DNA of 64,000 nt from Marivivens niveibacter (lineage in GTDB: Bacteria; Pseudomonadota; Alphaproteobacteria; Rhodobacterales; Rhodobacteraceae), in NCBI RefSeq assembly GCF_002150005.2, contig NZ_MSPP01000001.1:992001-1056000 (forward strand). Direction: 5' to 3'. Positions 1 to 9,412 of the stretch are shown here, piece by piece. The notes under the pieces were generated by a model that did no database searches, was not told where the DNA came from, and saw only the letters and a program-made list of their open reading frames with translations. The position numbers were made by a program, and so were the translations under genes. The first letter of the stretch is position 1. Every line of letters starts with the position of its first letter.

Positions 1-2193
1 AAGCGCATCGTCCAGAACGCGGCGACTTTGGGTCTTGTGATCCTAGGGCCAGTTCTGGTTGCGCTGACGTTTGTTGTTTTGGGGCCATTAGATCAGGGCG
101 CAAGCGATAATGTCCTGCGCCTGACTTTGTTGGCCGATTTTATTTACATTACCGTTGTCGCTGCGCTGGTCATGCAGCGCGTTGCAAAGATGGTATCCGC
201 GCGGCGTGCGCGTTCGGCTGGCTCTAGGCTCCACCTGCGTTTGACGGGCGTATTTGCCTTACTTGCGCTGATTCCGACGGTTTTGGTCGCGGTTTTTGCT
301 GTGCTGTCTATCAACATGGGCCTAGAGGGATGGTTTTCGCAACGTGTGGGCACGGTTCTAAACAGTTCGTTGGCAGCTGCGCAGGCCTATAAAGACGAAC
401 ACCGCCGTGAATTGACCCGCGATGGTATGGCGCTGGCCGCCTATATTAACCTAGAGCGGCAAAAAACGCCCTTTATGACCGATGGCGAAGTCCGCGAGGC
501 ATTGGCCGCAGTTCAGGCAACCATCGACAGATCGCTTACCGAAGCGTTTGTGATTGATAGTGCAGGGGATTACCGCGCCCGCGCCGTTGGATCATATGAG
601 TTCGATCTAGAACGCCTAACACCTGATCAGATCGCATTGGCCGATGAGTACGGCGTGTTGATTATCGAAGACTGGGATAACAACGAATTTCGGATCGTTA
701 TTCCGTTAGAGAGTTTTTTAGATCGTTATCTTTACGTCAGCCGCGCGGTTGATGGTGATGTGTTGAACCTGCTGGATGAAACGGAACAGACGGTCACGCT
801 GTATAACCAGCTAGAGAGCGAGCGCGGTCGATTACTGTTTGAATTCGGCCTGCTGTATTTGGGATTTGCTGTGATCCTTATCCTTGCGGCGATCTGGCTG
901 GGTCTATGGTTCGCTGAACGATTGGCGCGTCCTGTCGGGCGGTTGGTGACTGCGGCGCACCGCGTCGGCGAAGGTGATTTGAACGTGCGTGTTCCTGAGA
1001 TCACGGGTGACGATGAAATCGCCATTTTGGGACGTGATTTCAACAAGATGACGTCCCAACTTAAAGCGCAGCGCGATACATTGTTGGAAAACACGCATCA
1101 AATTGAAGAACGCCGCCGTTTGTTCGATTCCGTGCTTACCTCGATCACGTCTGGCGTTGTTGGTTTGGACCCAGAAGGTCACATCACGTTCGTGAACAGA
1201 TCCGCCCAACGATTGCTGGATATGCATAGTGGGCAGCAAAACGTCGCTCTGTCTGTGGCTGTGCCCGAATTTTCTGACCTTTTGACATTGCTGCGCGACG
1301 AAAGCCGCGAAGTGGTTCAGGATCAGGTCAATCTGATCCGGTCAGGTAAACAAGAAACGTTGCTTGTACGTATGGGCACGCGTCGCAACAGCGACGGTTT
1401 GTTAGAAGGCTATGTTGTTGCATTCGACGACGTAACTGATTTGGTGACTGCGCAGCGGACAGCGGCGTGGGGAGACGTGGCCCGCCGTATCGCACACGAG
1501 ATCAAGAATCCTTTGACGCCAATCCAATTGTCCGCCGAACGGATCAAACGAAAGTTCGCGCCAAAGCTAGGCGATGACTCGGAAGTCTTAGAACAAATGA
1601 CCGAAGTTATTGTGCGTCAAACCAATGACTTGCGGCGCATCGTTGATGAATTTTCGAAATTTGCGCGTATGCCTGAACCACAAAAGGTCATTCATGATCT
1701 GGGTGTGATTTTGCGCGATATTGTTACGTTGCAAGAGGCAGGTCAGCCCGGTGTTATCATTCGTAGCCACATGGGCGACGGTCCATTTGCAGCTGATGTT
1801 GATGCGGCCATGATCGGGCAGGCGTTGACCAATTTGGTGAAAAACGCCGGCGAAGCGATCGAGACGCGAAAAGAAAGACAAAACTCGAATTTTTCCCCTG
1901 AAATTCGTGTCAGCATGACGCGTATGGATGATCGGGCAATGATTACGATTTCTGACAATGGCATCGGCCTACCCGAAGATCGGACGCGGCTGTTCGAACC
2001 CTATGTGACCACCCGTGAAAAGGGCACAGGACTAGGGCTGCCTATCGTTAAGAAAATCCTAGAAGAACATGGCGGAACGCTCCACCTAGAAGACGCAGAC
2101 CCATTTGATGACGCGTCTCATGTTGGGGCCAAAGCCGTCATAACAATTCCTGTAACGCCTGTAGATCAGGCCGCACAGATAGTACCAGCATGA
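1..2193 (+). CDS. ntrY: NtrY-type nitrogen-sensing histidine kinase, 5' end outside window
   Basis: Membrane sensor kinase that phosphorylates the partner NtrX encoded 7 nt downstream. The frame is open from the first base of the window, so the true start lies upstream; the TTG at 28 is only the first start-like codon. Seen in order: hydrophobic membrane segments in the first 100 residues and again near nt 835-910, a HAMP linker (about nt 920-1010), a PAS domain (nt 1100-1440), the HisKA box RRIAHEIKNPLTP with the phosphorylatable His at nt 1495, the N box NLVKNAGEAI and the GTGLGLP glycine box of the ATPase domain. The length and domain order fit NtrY (usually about 750 residues). The ntrYX-trkAH-hfq-hflX neighbourhood supports NtrY over NtrB. 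Confidence 0.93.
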   Translation, partial: KRIVQNAATLGLVILGPVLVALTFVVLGPLDQGASDNVLRLTLLADFIYITVVAALVMQRVAKMVSARRARSAGSRLHLRLTGVFALLALIPTVLVAVFAVLSINMGLEGWFSQRVGTVLNSSLAAAQAYKDEHRRELTRDGMALAAYINLERQKTPFMTDGEVREALAAVQATIDRSLTEAFVIDSAGDYRARAVGSYEFDLERLTPDQIALADEYGVLIIEDWDNNEFRIVIPLESFLDRYLYVSRAVDGDVLNLLDETEQTVTLYNQLESERGRLLFEFGLLYLGFAVILILAAIWLGLWFAERLARPVGRLVTAAHRVGEGDLNVRVPEITGDDEIAILGRDFNKMTSQLKAQRDTLLENTHQIEERRRLFDSVLTSITSGVVGLDPEGHITFVNRSAQRLLDMHSGQQNVALSVAVPEFSDLLTLLRDESREVVQDQVNLIRSGKQETLLVRMGTRRNSDGLLEGYVVAFDDVTDLVTAQRTAAWGDVARRIAHEIKNPLTPIQLSAERIKRKFAPKLGDDSEVLEQMTEVIVRQTNDLRRIVDEFSKFARMPEPQKVIHDLGVILRDIVTLQEAGQPGVIIRSHMGDGPFAADVDAAMIGQALTNLVKNAGEAIETRKERQNSNFSPEIRVSMTRMDDRAMITISDNGIGLPEDRTRLFEPYVTTREKGTGLGLPIVKKILEEHGGTLHLEDADPFDDASHVGAKAVITIPVTPVDQAAQIVPA

Positions 2194-2200
2194 GGGCCTT

Positions 2201-3598
2201 ATGACTGATATCCTGATCACAGATGACGAACGCGATATCCGCGAACTGATTTCGGACATTCTGAAAGACGAAGGTTACACCACGCGCTTGGCCGCAAATG
2301 CAGACGAATGCATGGGCGAAATTGCCAAAGAAAAACCCGCGCTGATGATTTTGGACATTTGGCTCAAAGACAGCCACATGGATGGGATCGACATTTTGAC
2401 GAAGGTCAAAAAGGAACATCCCGAAATCCCAATCGTGATCATTTCAGGCCACGGTAATATTGAAATCGCTGTCGCTGCCATCAAACAAGGCGCGTATGAT
2501 TTCATTGAAAAGCCGTTCAATATCGACCAGCTGTTAGTCGTCATTAAACGCGCCATGGAAACATCGCGTTTGCGTCGCGAAAATCAGGAACTACGCCGTG
2601 CGGATGGTCCGGTTGGTGAAATGCTGGGTGATAGCGCCGCGTTTCGCATCATGAAATCCAATCTGGACAAGGTCACAAAATCGAATGGCCGCGTCATGCT
2701 GACGGGCGGTCCTGGCGTCGGCAAAGAGGTCGCCGCCCGCTATATCCACGCCAATTCGAACCGCGCCACCGCGCCTTTCGTTGTTGTGACCTCTGCATCG
2801 ATTGACCCTGATAATATGGAACAGGTGCTGTTTGGCCGCGAAAGCGCAGAAAACGGCGTAGAGCTTGGTCTATTGGAACAGGCCAATGGCGGCGTCATCT
2901 ATTTCGATGAGATCGCTGATATGCCTCTCGGGACGCAGTCGAAAATCCTACGGGTGCTGGTCGATCAGAAATTCAACCGCGTCGGCGGGACCGAACAGAT
3001 CGAGGTCGACCTCAGAGTCATCAGTTCGACAAATTGCGATCTAGAGGCGGAAATCGACGCGGGTAATTTCCGTCAGGAACTGTATCACCGTTTGAATGTG
3101 GTTCCGATTGATATTCCAGCGCTCGAAGAACGCCGCGAAGACATCCCGATGTTGGCCGAACATTTCATCGCAATGTTTAACCAAACCCAAGGTCTGCCCT
3201 TGCGTGAATTGGCCGAGGATGCCCGCGCAATGTTGGAAACCATGGTTTGGCCCGGCAACGTTCGTCAGCTGAAAAACGTGGTCGAACGCGTTTTGATTTT
3301 GGGCGATAGCGACGAACCAATCAGCGCCAAAGAGCTACCCAGCTCTGAAGAAGCCCCTAGCGAAGAGGGACGCGTTGTCCTGTCTGGTGCTTTGGCGACC
3401 TTGCCACTTCGCGAAGCACGGGAATTGTTCGAACGGGAATACCTGCTGACGCAGATTAACCGTTTCGGAGGCAACATTAGCCGAACGGCCGCGTTTGTCG
3501 GGATGGAACGTTCCGCGCTGCACCGTAAACTGAAATCGTTAGGTGTTGTGACCACGAATAAATCAGGAAACCGCGTTGCGGAATTAGGTAAGGCCTAA
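2201..3598 (+). CDS. ntrX: NtrX-type response regulator, GAFTGA-less
   Basis: Two-component response regulator paired with NtrY, acting in nitrogen and redox-linked gene control. It has an N-terminal receiver domain (DD pair in ILITDDERDI, phospho-Asp in LILDIWL), a central AAA+ domain (residues about 145-385; Walker A GGPGVGKE, Walker B GGVIYFDEIAD) and a C-terminal Fis-type helix-turn-helix (residues about 410-455). Where sigma-54 activators carry GAFTGA, after LFG at about residue 210, this protein reads LFGRESAENGVELGLLEQ, so the sigma-54 contact loop is missing. It may therefore act on sigma-70 promoters or as a non-sigma-54 regulator. Length 465 fits the family. Its stop codon overlaps the convergent TetR gene by 4 nt. 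Confidence 0.93.
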   Translation: MTDILITDDERDIRELISDILKDEGYTTRLAANADECMGEIAKEKPALMILDIWLKDSHMDGIDILTKVKKEHPEIPIVIISGHGNIEIAVAAIKQGAYDFIEKPFNIDQLLVVIKRAMETSRLRRENQELRRADGPVGEMLGDSAAFRIMKSNLDKVTKSNGRVMLTGGPGVGKEVAARYIHANSNRATAPFVVVTSASIDPDNMEQVLFGRESAENGVELGLLEQANGGVIYFDEIADMPLGTQSKILRVLVDQKFNRVGGTEQIEVDLRVISSTNCDLEAEIDAGNFRQELYHRLNVVPIDIPALEERREDIPMLAEHFIAMFNQTQGLPLRELAEDARAMLETMVWPGNVRQLKNVVERVLILGDSDEPISAKELPSSEEAPSEEGRVVLSGALATLPLREARELFEREYLLTQINRFGGNISRTAAFVGMERSALHRKLKSLGVVTTNKSGNRVAELGKA

Positions 3599-4230
3599 AT
3601 TTCCATCGCTTCGATCAGCAAACCCAGCGCTTTGGCGCTGGTTTGCGCGGCCTGTTCGTGGCTGTGATTACAAGCGTCGCGTAGCGTCAGGTAGGCCTCT
3701 GGCCCACAGGCACAGGCCAAGGTGCAGCACAGATCCTTGTACGCACCACCAAACCGTCCGCGCAGACGGGAAACAGCCTGTTCAATGATCGCCATGCGAT
3801 AGGCCGATATGGGCGATGACACTTGCGTCGGGTTCTCGTTAATCGCGGCTTGTTCTTGCCCTTTGGCCAAACACAACCGGTAGCCCGTTTCATTTTCGCG
3901 GACGAAATCAATCATGATTTGGTGCGCCAAAAGCAAACGATCTTTAACTGTCATCGCGGGCGATACCCGTTTTTCAAATATTTCCAGCAAATTTTGCTTA
4001 TCGTCGATGTCGTGAAACATAACTGCTTCTAACTTCATCGTTTCTGGGTCTGGAAAATACCGATACGCCGTCGCGGTTGAAATATTCGCGTGATTGGCGA
4101 CGCGGGACACTGAGATAGATTCACCTTTCGCCATTAATTCGCGCGTTGCGGCCAATAATTGGGTGCGGGTACGCATTTTTTGGCCAATACGGCCAGTGGA
4201 CAATACATTTGCACGAAAACTTTCCGACAT
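3595..4230 (-). CDS. TetR/AcrR-family transcriptional regulator
   Basis: Predicted DNA-binding repressor of 211 residues. The N-terminal helix-turn-helix (about residues 38-62, SVSRVANHANISTATAYRYF) is typical of TetR proteins; the C-terminal ligand domain gives no clue to the ligand. It reads against its neighbours: its 3' end overlaps the ntrX stop by 4 nt and its 5' end faces trkA across about 160 bp, so an operator may lie in 4231-4394. It interrupts the usual direct ntrX-trkA adjacency, which suggests a lineage-specific insertion. Its target is unknown; self-regulation or control of trkAH are the simplest ideas. Confidence 0.85.
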   Translation of the reverse strand: MSESFRANVLSTGRIGQKMRTRTQLLAATRELMAKGESISVSRVANHANISTATAYRYFPDPETMKLEAVMFHDIDDKQNLLEIFEKRVSPAMTVKDRLLLAHQIMIDFVRENETGYRLCLAKGQEQAAINENPTQVSSPISAYRMAIIEQAVSRLRGRFGGAYKDLCCTLACACGPEAYLTLRDACNHSHEQAAQTSAKALGLLIEAMEI

Positions 4231-4394
4231 GGTTCACCTAAAAATTTTTACTAAATAAAGAATTGTCGTACTTCTTGCACGTATAACGCGAACATCATGC
4301 GGCGACTTCTGGTTTAATGTCAATAAGCTGCGATTGACGCTTTGTCGCCGTTCTGCCACTTGTTAGCTGATTGTTACGAACCGGCAGGATTAAG

Positions 4395-5771
4395 ATGAAA
4401 GTCATTATTTGCGGCGCGGGTCAGGTTGGTTGGCAAATTGCGCGCCACCTGTCTTCGGAACGGAACGACGTGACAGTTGTCGACAACAACCCTGAATTGG
4501 TGCGCCGCGCGACCGAAACGCTGGACGTGAATGGTGTGTCTGGTCACGCGTCTTATCCGGATGTGCTGGATCGGGCAGGGGCGCGTGATGCCGATATGAT
4601 CATCGCCGCAACCCATTCGGATGAGGTCAATATGGTGACCTGTCAGGTAGCCCACTCTGTTTTTGCCGTTCAACGTAAAATTGCACGCCTTCGTGCGCAA
4701 AGTTACCTGACCGCGCTGTATTCAGACTTGTACCGCCGCGATCACATGCCAATTGATGTTGTGATCAGCCCAGAACGCGAAGTCGCAGAGGCCGCGTTAC
4801 AGCGGCTTGCCTCGCCCGCTGCGTTTGATACGGAAAATTTCTTTGACGGTCGTGCCCAGATGTTGGGGATTACGATTGGTGATGATTGTCCGGTTATCAA
4901 CACGCCGCTTCGCCAATTGACCGACCTGTTTTCCACACTTCAAGCCATCGTTGTCGGTATTCGCCGCGAAGGCACGTTGTTTGCGCCGTCACCTGCCGAC
5001 CAGATATTCCCTGGTGATGATGTCTATGTCTTTTCGCGTCTCGAAGATGTGAACCGTACGCTAGAGGTCTTTGGTAAGAACAACAAAAAGCAAGAGCGGG
5101 TCATTGTGATCGGCGGCGGCAACGTTGGTTTGGCTGTTGCCAAAGAACTCGAAAGCCGCACAGACCGCGTCCGCGTAAAAGTTATCGAGAAAAACCGCGA
5201 ACAGGCTGAAATCGCTGCGGATGCCTTGGAACGGACCATCGTGTTGCACGGTGACGGTCTGAATTCCGGCCTGTTAGAAGAGGCAAACGTTGGCAGCGCC
5301 GACGCTATTTTGGCAGTGACAGACGATGATAAAACCAACATGCTGGTTGGTGTGCGCGCTAAATCATTGGGCGCGAAAATGTCGATCTGTTTAACCAACG
5401 ACCCGACTTTGGTGCCATTGATGGGTCCATTGGATATTGATGCCTACATCAACCCGCGGGCAACCACCGTATCTTCGATCTTGCGCCACATTCGCCATGG
5501 TCGAGTGCGCGCTGTATATTCCATCGGTGATGCCGAAGCCGAATTGATCGAAGCCCACGTTCTAGGCACATCGCCTATTTCCGGCGAACGCATCCGCGAC
5601 ATTGGGTTCCCCGAAGGCGTATTGATCGGCGGTATCTATCGCGAACGGAAATACCTGAAACCCAAAGGTGATCTGCGGATCGAAGAGGGCGATATCGTCG
5701 CGATTTTCGCAATGGCCAAAGAAGTACCAGCCGTTGAACAATTGCTTCAGGTTGCGATCGACTATTTCTAA
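4395..5771 (+). CDS. trkA: Trk potassium uptake protein TrkA
   Basis: Peripheral NAD-binding gating subunit of the Trk potassium importer at the inner face of the membrane. It has two tandem RCK units, each opening with a Rossmann glycine motif (GAGQVG at residues 8-13 and GGGNVG near 240) and each followed by a TrkA-C domain. The length of 458 residues is usual for the family. I chose the ATG at 4395, preceded by a purine-rich GGCAGGAT, over an upstream in-frame TTG at 4371 because homologues start at MKVIICGAG. The stop overlaps the trkH start by one base (TAATG), indicating translational coupling. Confidence 0.95.
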   Translation: MKVIICGAGQVGWQIARHLSSERNDVTVVDNNPELVRRATETLDVNGVSGHASYPDVLDRAGARDADMIIAATHSDEVNMVTCQVAHSVFAVQRKIARLRAQSYLTALYSDLYRRDHMPIDVVISPEREVAEAALQRLASPAAFDTENFFDGRAQMLGITIGDDCPVINTPLRQLTDLFSTLQAIVVGIRREGTLFAPSPADQIFPGDDVYVFSRLEDVNRTLEVFGKNNKKQERVIVIGGGNVGLAVAKELESRTDRVRVKVIEKNREQAEIAADALERTIVLHGDGLNSGLLEEANVGSADAILAVTDDDKTNMLVGVRAKSLGAKMSICLTNDPTLVPLMGPLDIDAYINPRATTVSSILRHIRHGRVRAVYSIGDAEAELIEAHVLGTSPISGERIRDIGFPEGVLIGGIYRERKYLKPKGDLRIEEGDIVAIFAMAKEVPAVEQLLQVAIDYF

Positions 5772-7291
5772 TGATCAAGCGGATTACATCACTGCCATTT
5801 TTCGTGCTTTTGATGGGCATTTCCGGCTTGGCCATGATTGGTCCTGCGGCTCATGCGCTTGGGAACCAAGAGTTTCACATCGCGCGGACCTTTTTCTATG
5901 GCGCAATACTGACACTGATATTGTGTTCGCTTATCGCGATGTCGACGTTGGATAGATCTCCGCGCCGCGTTGCGCGTAGCCACTTTATCACGCTGATATT
6001 TTCATTCGCATTATTGCCGGTTCTTTTGGCGATCCCTTTCCACGAAGCGCACGGTCGAACGTCGTTCTTCGATGCGTGGTTTGAAATGGTGTCCGATTTT
6101 ACGACGACAGGATCGACGTTGTATGACAGCCCTTGGCGTGTGAATGCGTCGCTGCATTTGTGGCGATCCATCGTTGGGTGGCTGGGTGGTTTGTTCGTGT
6201 GGATCGCCGCCATTGCGATCCTCGCGCCAATGAACCTTGGCGGGTTCGAGGTTCGCAGCGCGGGCAACCGCAGCCGCATTATCCAAAGCTTTGTCCAAAT
6301 CGCGCGCGTCGCGGATACATCTGAACGGCTGAGCAAATATGCTGTGAAATTCACCCCGATCTATGTCGGTTTGACCTTCACTCTGTGGCTCGGGTTGATG
6401 ATCGCAGGCGATACGCCGTTTGTTGCGCTTTGCCACGCGATGGCGACCCTGTCCACGTCGGGTATTTCGCCTGTTGGCGGGCTATATTGGGCAGAAAGCG
6501 GGATTTGGGGCGAGGTTCTGATTTTTTGCTTTATGTTCTTTGCTGTGTCGCGCCTGACATTCAGTCAGGACACCGTTGATCAGCAAAAAGGTAAAATCTG
6601 GCGTGACCCAGAATTGCAAATGGCGCTTATCCTCATCATCTTGGTGCCGACAGTATTATATCTGCGCCATTTTGCCGGTGTCGTGGAAGAGGAAACAACA
6701 ACGGGGATGATGGACGGGATGCGCGCTTTGTGGGGCGGGCTGTTCACCACATTGTCTTTCCTGACCACCACTGGTTTTGAGTCCAAAGCATGGGGCGCCG
6801 TCACCGATTGGTCGAACCTATCAACGCCTGGTTTGATGTTGGTTGGTCTGTCTTTGATTGGCGGTGGTATTGCGACGACGGCTGGCGGGGTGAAACTGCT
6901 ACGCGTTTACGCGTTATTCCGTCATTCCGAACGCGAACTGGAAAAACTGGTTCATCCGTCTTCCGTCGGTGGTTCCGGCCAAGAGGCACGCCGCATTCGT
7001 CGTCAGGGCGCGCAAATCTCCTGGGTTTTTTTCATGCTGTTTGCGCTGTCGATTATTGCGGTGATCGTTGCGCTATCGTTGACGGGTGTTCAGTTTGAAA
7101 ATGCCATGGTTCTGGCCGTCGCGGTTTTGTCGAATACTGGCCCATTGGTTGAAACCGCTGCCGAGGCCCCGATTTCGATTTCGGGCGTGCCGCCTATGGC
7201 GAAAACGATCCTTGCCGTGGGCATGATCGTAGGCCGGCTCGAGGCTTTGGCGATCATTGCTCTGTTCAATCCGGACTTCTGGCGCAAATAA
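5771..7291 (+). CDS. trkH: Trk potassium uptake channel protein TrkH
   Basis: Ion-conducting membrane subunit that works with TrkA to import potassium. The 506 residues contain about ten to twelve hydrophobic segments and the repeated pore-loop signatures of the Trk/Ktr/HKT superfamily (for example SDFTTTGSTL, ATLSTSGISP, LTTTGFES and LSNTGP, each with the selectivity-filter Gly). The ATG overlaps the last base of trkA. The gene is followed by about 100 bp before hfq, with no obvious terminator. Confidence 0.95.
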   Translation: MIKRITSLPFFVLLMGISGLAMIGPAAHALGNQEFHIARTFFYGAILTLILCSLIAMSTLDRSPRRVARSHFITLIFSFALLPVLLAIPFHEAHGRTSFFDAWFEMVSDFTTTGSTLYDSPWRVNASLHLWRSIVGWLGGLFVWIAAIAILAPMNLGGFEVRSAGNRSRIIQSFVQIARVADTSERLSKYAVKFTPIYVGLTFTLWLGLMIAGDTPFVALCHAMATLSTSGISPVGGLYWAESGIWGEVLIFCFMFFAVSRLTFSQDTVDQQKGKIWRDPELQMALILIILVPTVLYLRHFAGVVEEETTTGMMDGMRALWGGLFTTLSFLTTTGFESKAWGAVTDWSNLSTPGLMLVGLSLIGGGIATTAGGVKLLRVYALFRHSERELEKLVHPSSVGGSGQEARRIRRQGAQISWVFFMLFALSIIAVIVALSLTGVQFENAMVLAVAVLSNTGPLVETAAEAPISISGVPPMAKTILAVGMIVGRLEALAIIALFNPDFWRK

Positions 7292-7397
7292 GCACAGCAA
7301 ATCTCTGATTTTTGGGCTGGAAACTCTGGATTACGTTGGACATAGTGGGCGTATCGATAGGGCCGGTCCGCGGCCACAAGAATAAAGGATAACGATA

Positions 7398-7631
7398 ATG
7401 GCGGCCGACAAGCAGAACCTTCAGGATGCCTTTCTGAACCATGTGCGCAAAGCAAAGGTATCTGTGACAATCTTTCTGGTGAACGGTGTCAAACTTCAGG
7501 GTGACATTACCTGGTTCGATAGCTTTTGCGTACTTCTGCGCCGCGATGGAAAATCGCAGCTGGTTTACAAAAGCGCTATTTCGACCATCATGCCGGCTGC
7601 TCCGATCAGCCTATACGATGGCGAAGAATAA
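7398..7631 (+). CDS. hfq: RNA chaperone Hfq
   Basis: Hexameric Sm-like RNA chaperone that pairs small RNAs with mRNAs. The 77-residue protein carries the Sm1 core ([20 protein letters not shown], residues 8-27) and the diagnostic Sm2 stretch [12 protein letters not shown] that forms the proximal RNA site. It is short at the C-terminus, as in other alphaproteobacteria. The RBS AAAGGATAACG precedes the ATG. hflX begins at the base right after the stop. Its presence means that sRNA candidates elsewhere in the window could be Hfq clients. Confidence 0.97.
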   Translation: MAADKQNLQDAFLNHVRKAKVSVTIFLVNGVKLQGDITWFDSFCVLLRRDGKSQLVYKSAISTIMPAAPISLYDGEE

Positions 7632-8909
7632 TTGACTCTCGAAACTGAACGGCCCGCGACGCGGGCTTGGGTGCTGCATCCCGATATTCGCAGTGACCGT
7701 GATCGCCGTGCCGCTGGCCCAGCGTTAGAAGAAGCTATTTCACTAGCGGCTGCTTTGCCCGCGTTGACGATCATAGGATCAGACATTGTTCCACTGCCCA
7801 AAGTGCAGCCGGGCATGTTGTTTGGCTCCGGCAAAATCGAAGAGCTGAGGCTGAAGTTCAAATTTGAAGAACTTGAACTGGTTCTGGTCGATAGCCACCT
7901 AAGCCCCGTCCAGCAGCGGAACCTTGAAAAAGAGTGGGGTGTTAAGATTTTGGATCGGACGGGTCTGATCCTTGAAATCTTTTCTGATCGCGCACGTACC
8001 CGCGAAGGCGTTTTGCAAGTCGAAATGGCAGCGTTGTCTTACCAGCGGACGCGATTGGTACGGGCGTGGACCCACCTTGAACGACAGCGTGGTGGTTTGG
8101 GTTTCGTCGGTGGTCCCGGTGAAACACAGATCGAGGCTGACCGTCGAGCGATTGATGAACAACTCGTGCGCCTGCGCCGTCAGTTGGATAAAGTTGTCAA
8201 AACCCGCGAACTGCACCGCAAGTCTCGGGCCAAAGTGCCGTTTCCGATTGTTGCACTGGTTGGCTATACGAACGCCGGTAAATCGACTCTGTTTAACCGT
8301 CTGACTGGGGCAGAGGTTTTTGCCAAAGACATGCTCTTTGCGACGTTGGACCCGACGATGCGGCGTGTACAACTGCCTAGCGGCGAAGAGGTAATCTTGT
8401 CTGACACGGTGGGGTTCATTTCGGACCTGCCGACAGAACTGGTTGCTGCGTTCCGCGCAACCCTTGAAGAGGTGCTGGACGCCGACCTGATCGTGCATGT
8501 GCGCGACATCAGTCACGAACAGACCGAAGAACAAGCCGAAGACGTCCATGCGATTTTGAACAGCCTCGGTATCGGAGAAGAATCCCCGATGATCGAAGTC
8601 TGGAACAAGATTGATGTGCTAGACACCGAGGAGGCCGACGCCGTTCAAGCGCAGGCCGACCGCCGCGATGATTTGTTTGCGGTCTCTGCCATCGAAGGCA
8701 CTGGATTGGATCGACTGCTTGCCGCGATTTCAATCAAACTGCGCCCGAACCACACGACAGAGGTTATTGATCTGCCGTTTAGCGCGGGCAAGAAACGCGC
8801 GTGGTTGTTCGGTCAGGGGATCGTTGATGATGAAACCCAGACAGAGGATGGGTATCGTTTGACGGTTACGTGGTCTGAAATTCAGAAAAACAAATTCGCG
8901 CAACAATAA
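7632..8909 (+). CDS. hflX: GTPase HflX (ribosome-associated)
   Basis: Ribosome-binding GTPase linked to rescue or splitting of stalled ribosomes. The N-terminal HflX domain (residues about 25-190, with a GGPGETQIE segment) precedes a GTPase domain with G1 GYTNAGKST, G3 DTVGF and G4 NKID. The length of 425 residues is typical. The start is a TTG that directly follows the hfq stop (TAATTG); no better start lies nearby, so it is probably made by translational coupling with hfq. A strong intrinsic terminator follows at once. Confidence 0.94.
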   Translation: MTLETERPATRAWVLHPDIRSDRDRRAAGPALEEAISLAAALPALTIIGSDIVPLPKVQPGMLFGSGKIEELRLKFKFEELELVLVDSHLSPVQQRNLEKEWGVKILDRTGLILEIFSDRARTREGVLQVEMAALSYQRTRLVRAWTHLERQRGGLGFVGGPGETQIEADRRAIDEQLVRLRRQLDKVVKTRELHRKSRAKVPFPIVALVGYTNAGKSTLFNRLTGAEVFAKDMLFATLDPTMRRVQLPSGEEVILSDTVGFISDLPTELVAAFRATLEEVLDADLIVHVRDISHEQTEEQAEDVHAILNSLGIGEESPMIEVWNKIDVLDTEEADAVQAQADRRDDLFAVSAIEGTGLDRLLAAISIKLRPNHTTEVIDLPFSAGKKRAWLFGQGIVDDETQTEDGYRLTVTWSEIQKNKFAQQ

Positions 8910-8936
8910 AAAAGGCCCGCATTAAGCGGGCCTTTT
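8910..8936. terminator. Bidirectional intrinsic terminator between hflX and dsbB
   Basis: An 11-bp perfect stem (AAAAGGCCCGC, loop ATTAA, GCGGGCCTTTT) has T-rich flanks in both directions. It sits 1 nt after the hflX stop and 2 nt after the dsbB stop, so it serves both convergent genes. Confidence 0.93.
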
Positions 8937-8938
8937 GT

Positions 8939-9412
8939 TTAACTCGCGCGGATCGCTTTGATCCAGAAATATACCAGTATGATCGATACGATGGCGTTCC
9001 AGCCGGGCATCGAAATACCGAATAGTTCCCAGCTGATTTGATCGCACATGATTAATTTAGGGCCGCTATCGACAGACAGTAGATCCGCTGTCGACATTCC
9101 AGAAATGCCGCTACCGCCGCTTGTGCAGGATGATGGGCCTTCCCAATAGTCGTGTTCGACCCCAAAGTGATACAAGCCGATCCCAGCAGTCACCGCCGCA
9201 GAGATCGCACCCAACGCAGGGAAAATCCAACCGCGGGTTAGATAGGCCAGCACGCCCAATCCGATGGCAATCGCATGGGGCCAGCGTTGCCAAATGCACA
9301 TAGCGCAGGGCGGCAAATCCAAAAACCTTTGGAATATAACCATTGCCCCGAACAGGGTTAGAGCCGAGCCGCCTGCTGCGATTAGAATGTAGTGTTTGCG
9401 TGTCAGTGTCAT
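8939..9412 (-). CDS. dsbB: Disulfide bond formation protein B (DsbB family)
   Basis: Inner-membrane quinone reductase that reoxidises DsbA-type thiol oxidases in the periplasm. The 157-residue protein has four hydrophobic segments. The first periplasmic loop holds the CxxC pair C36-A-M-C39 and the second loop holds C96 and C123, the full DsbB cysteine set. It overlaps the upstream DedA-type gene by an ATGA junction, so the two are probably one operon. A FrnE-like DsbA relative is encoded 16 kb away (25261-25914), but that protein looks cytoplasmic. Confidence 0.92.
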   Translation of the reverse strand: MTLTRKHYILIAAGGSALTLFGAMVIFQRFLDLPPCAMCIWQRWPHAIAIGLGVLAYLTRGWIFPALGAISAAVTAGIGLYHFGVEHDYWEGPSSCTSGGSGISGMSTADLLSVDSGPKLIMCDQISWELFGISMPGWNAIVSIILVYFWIKAIRAS

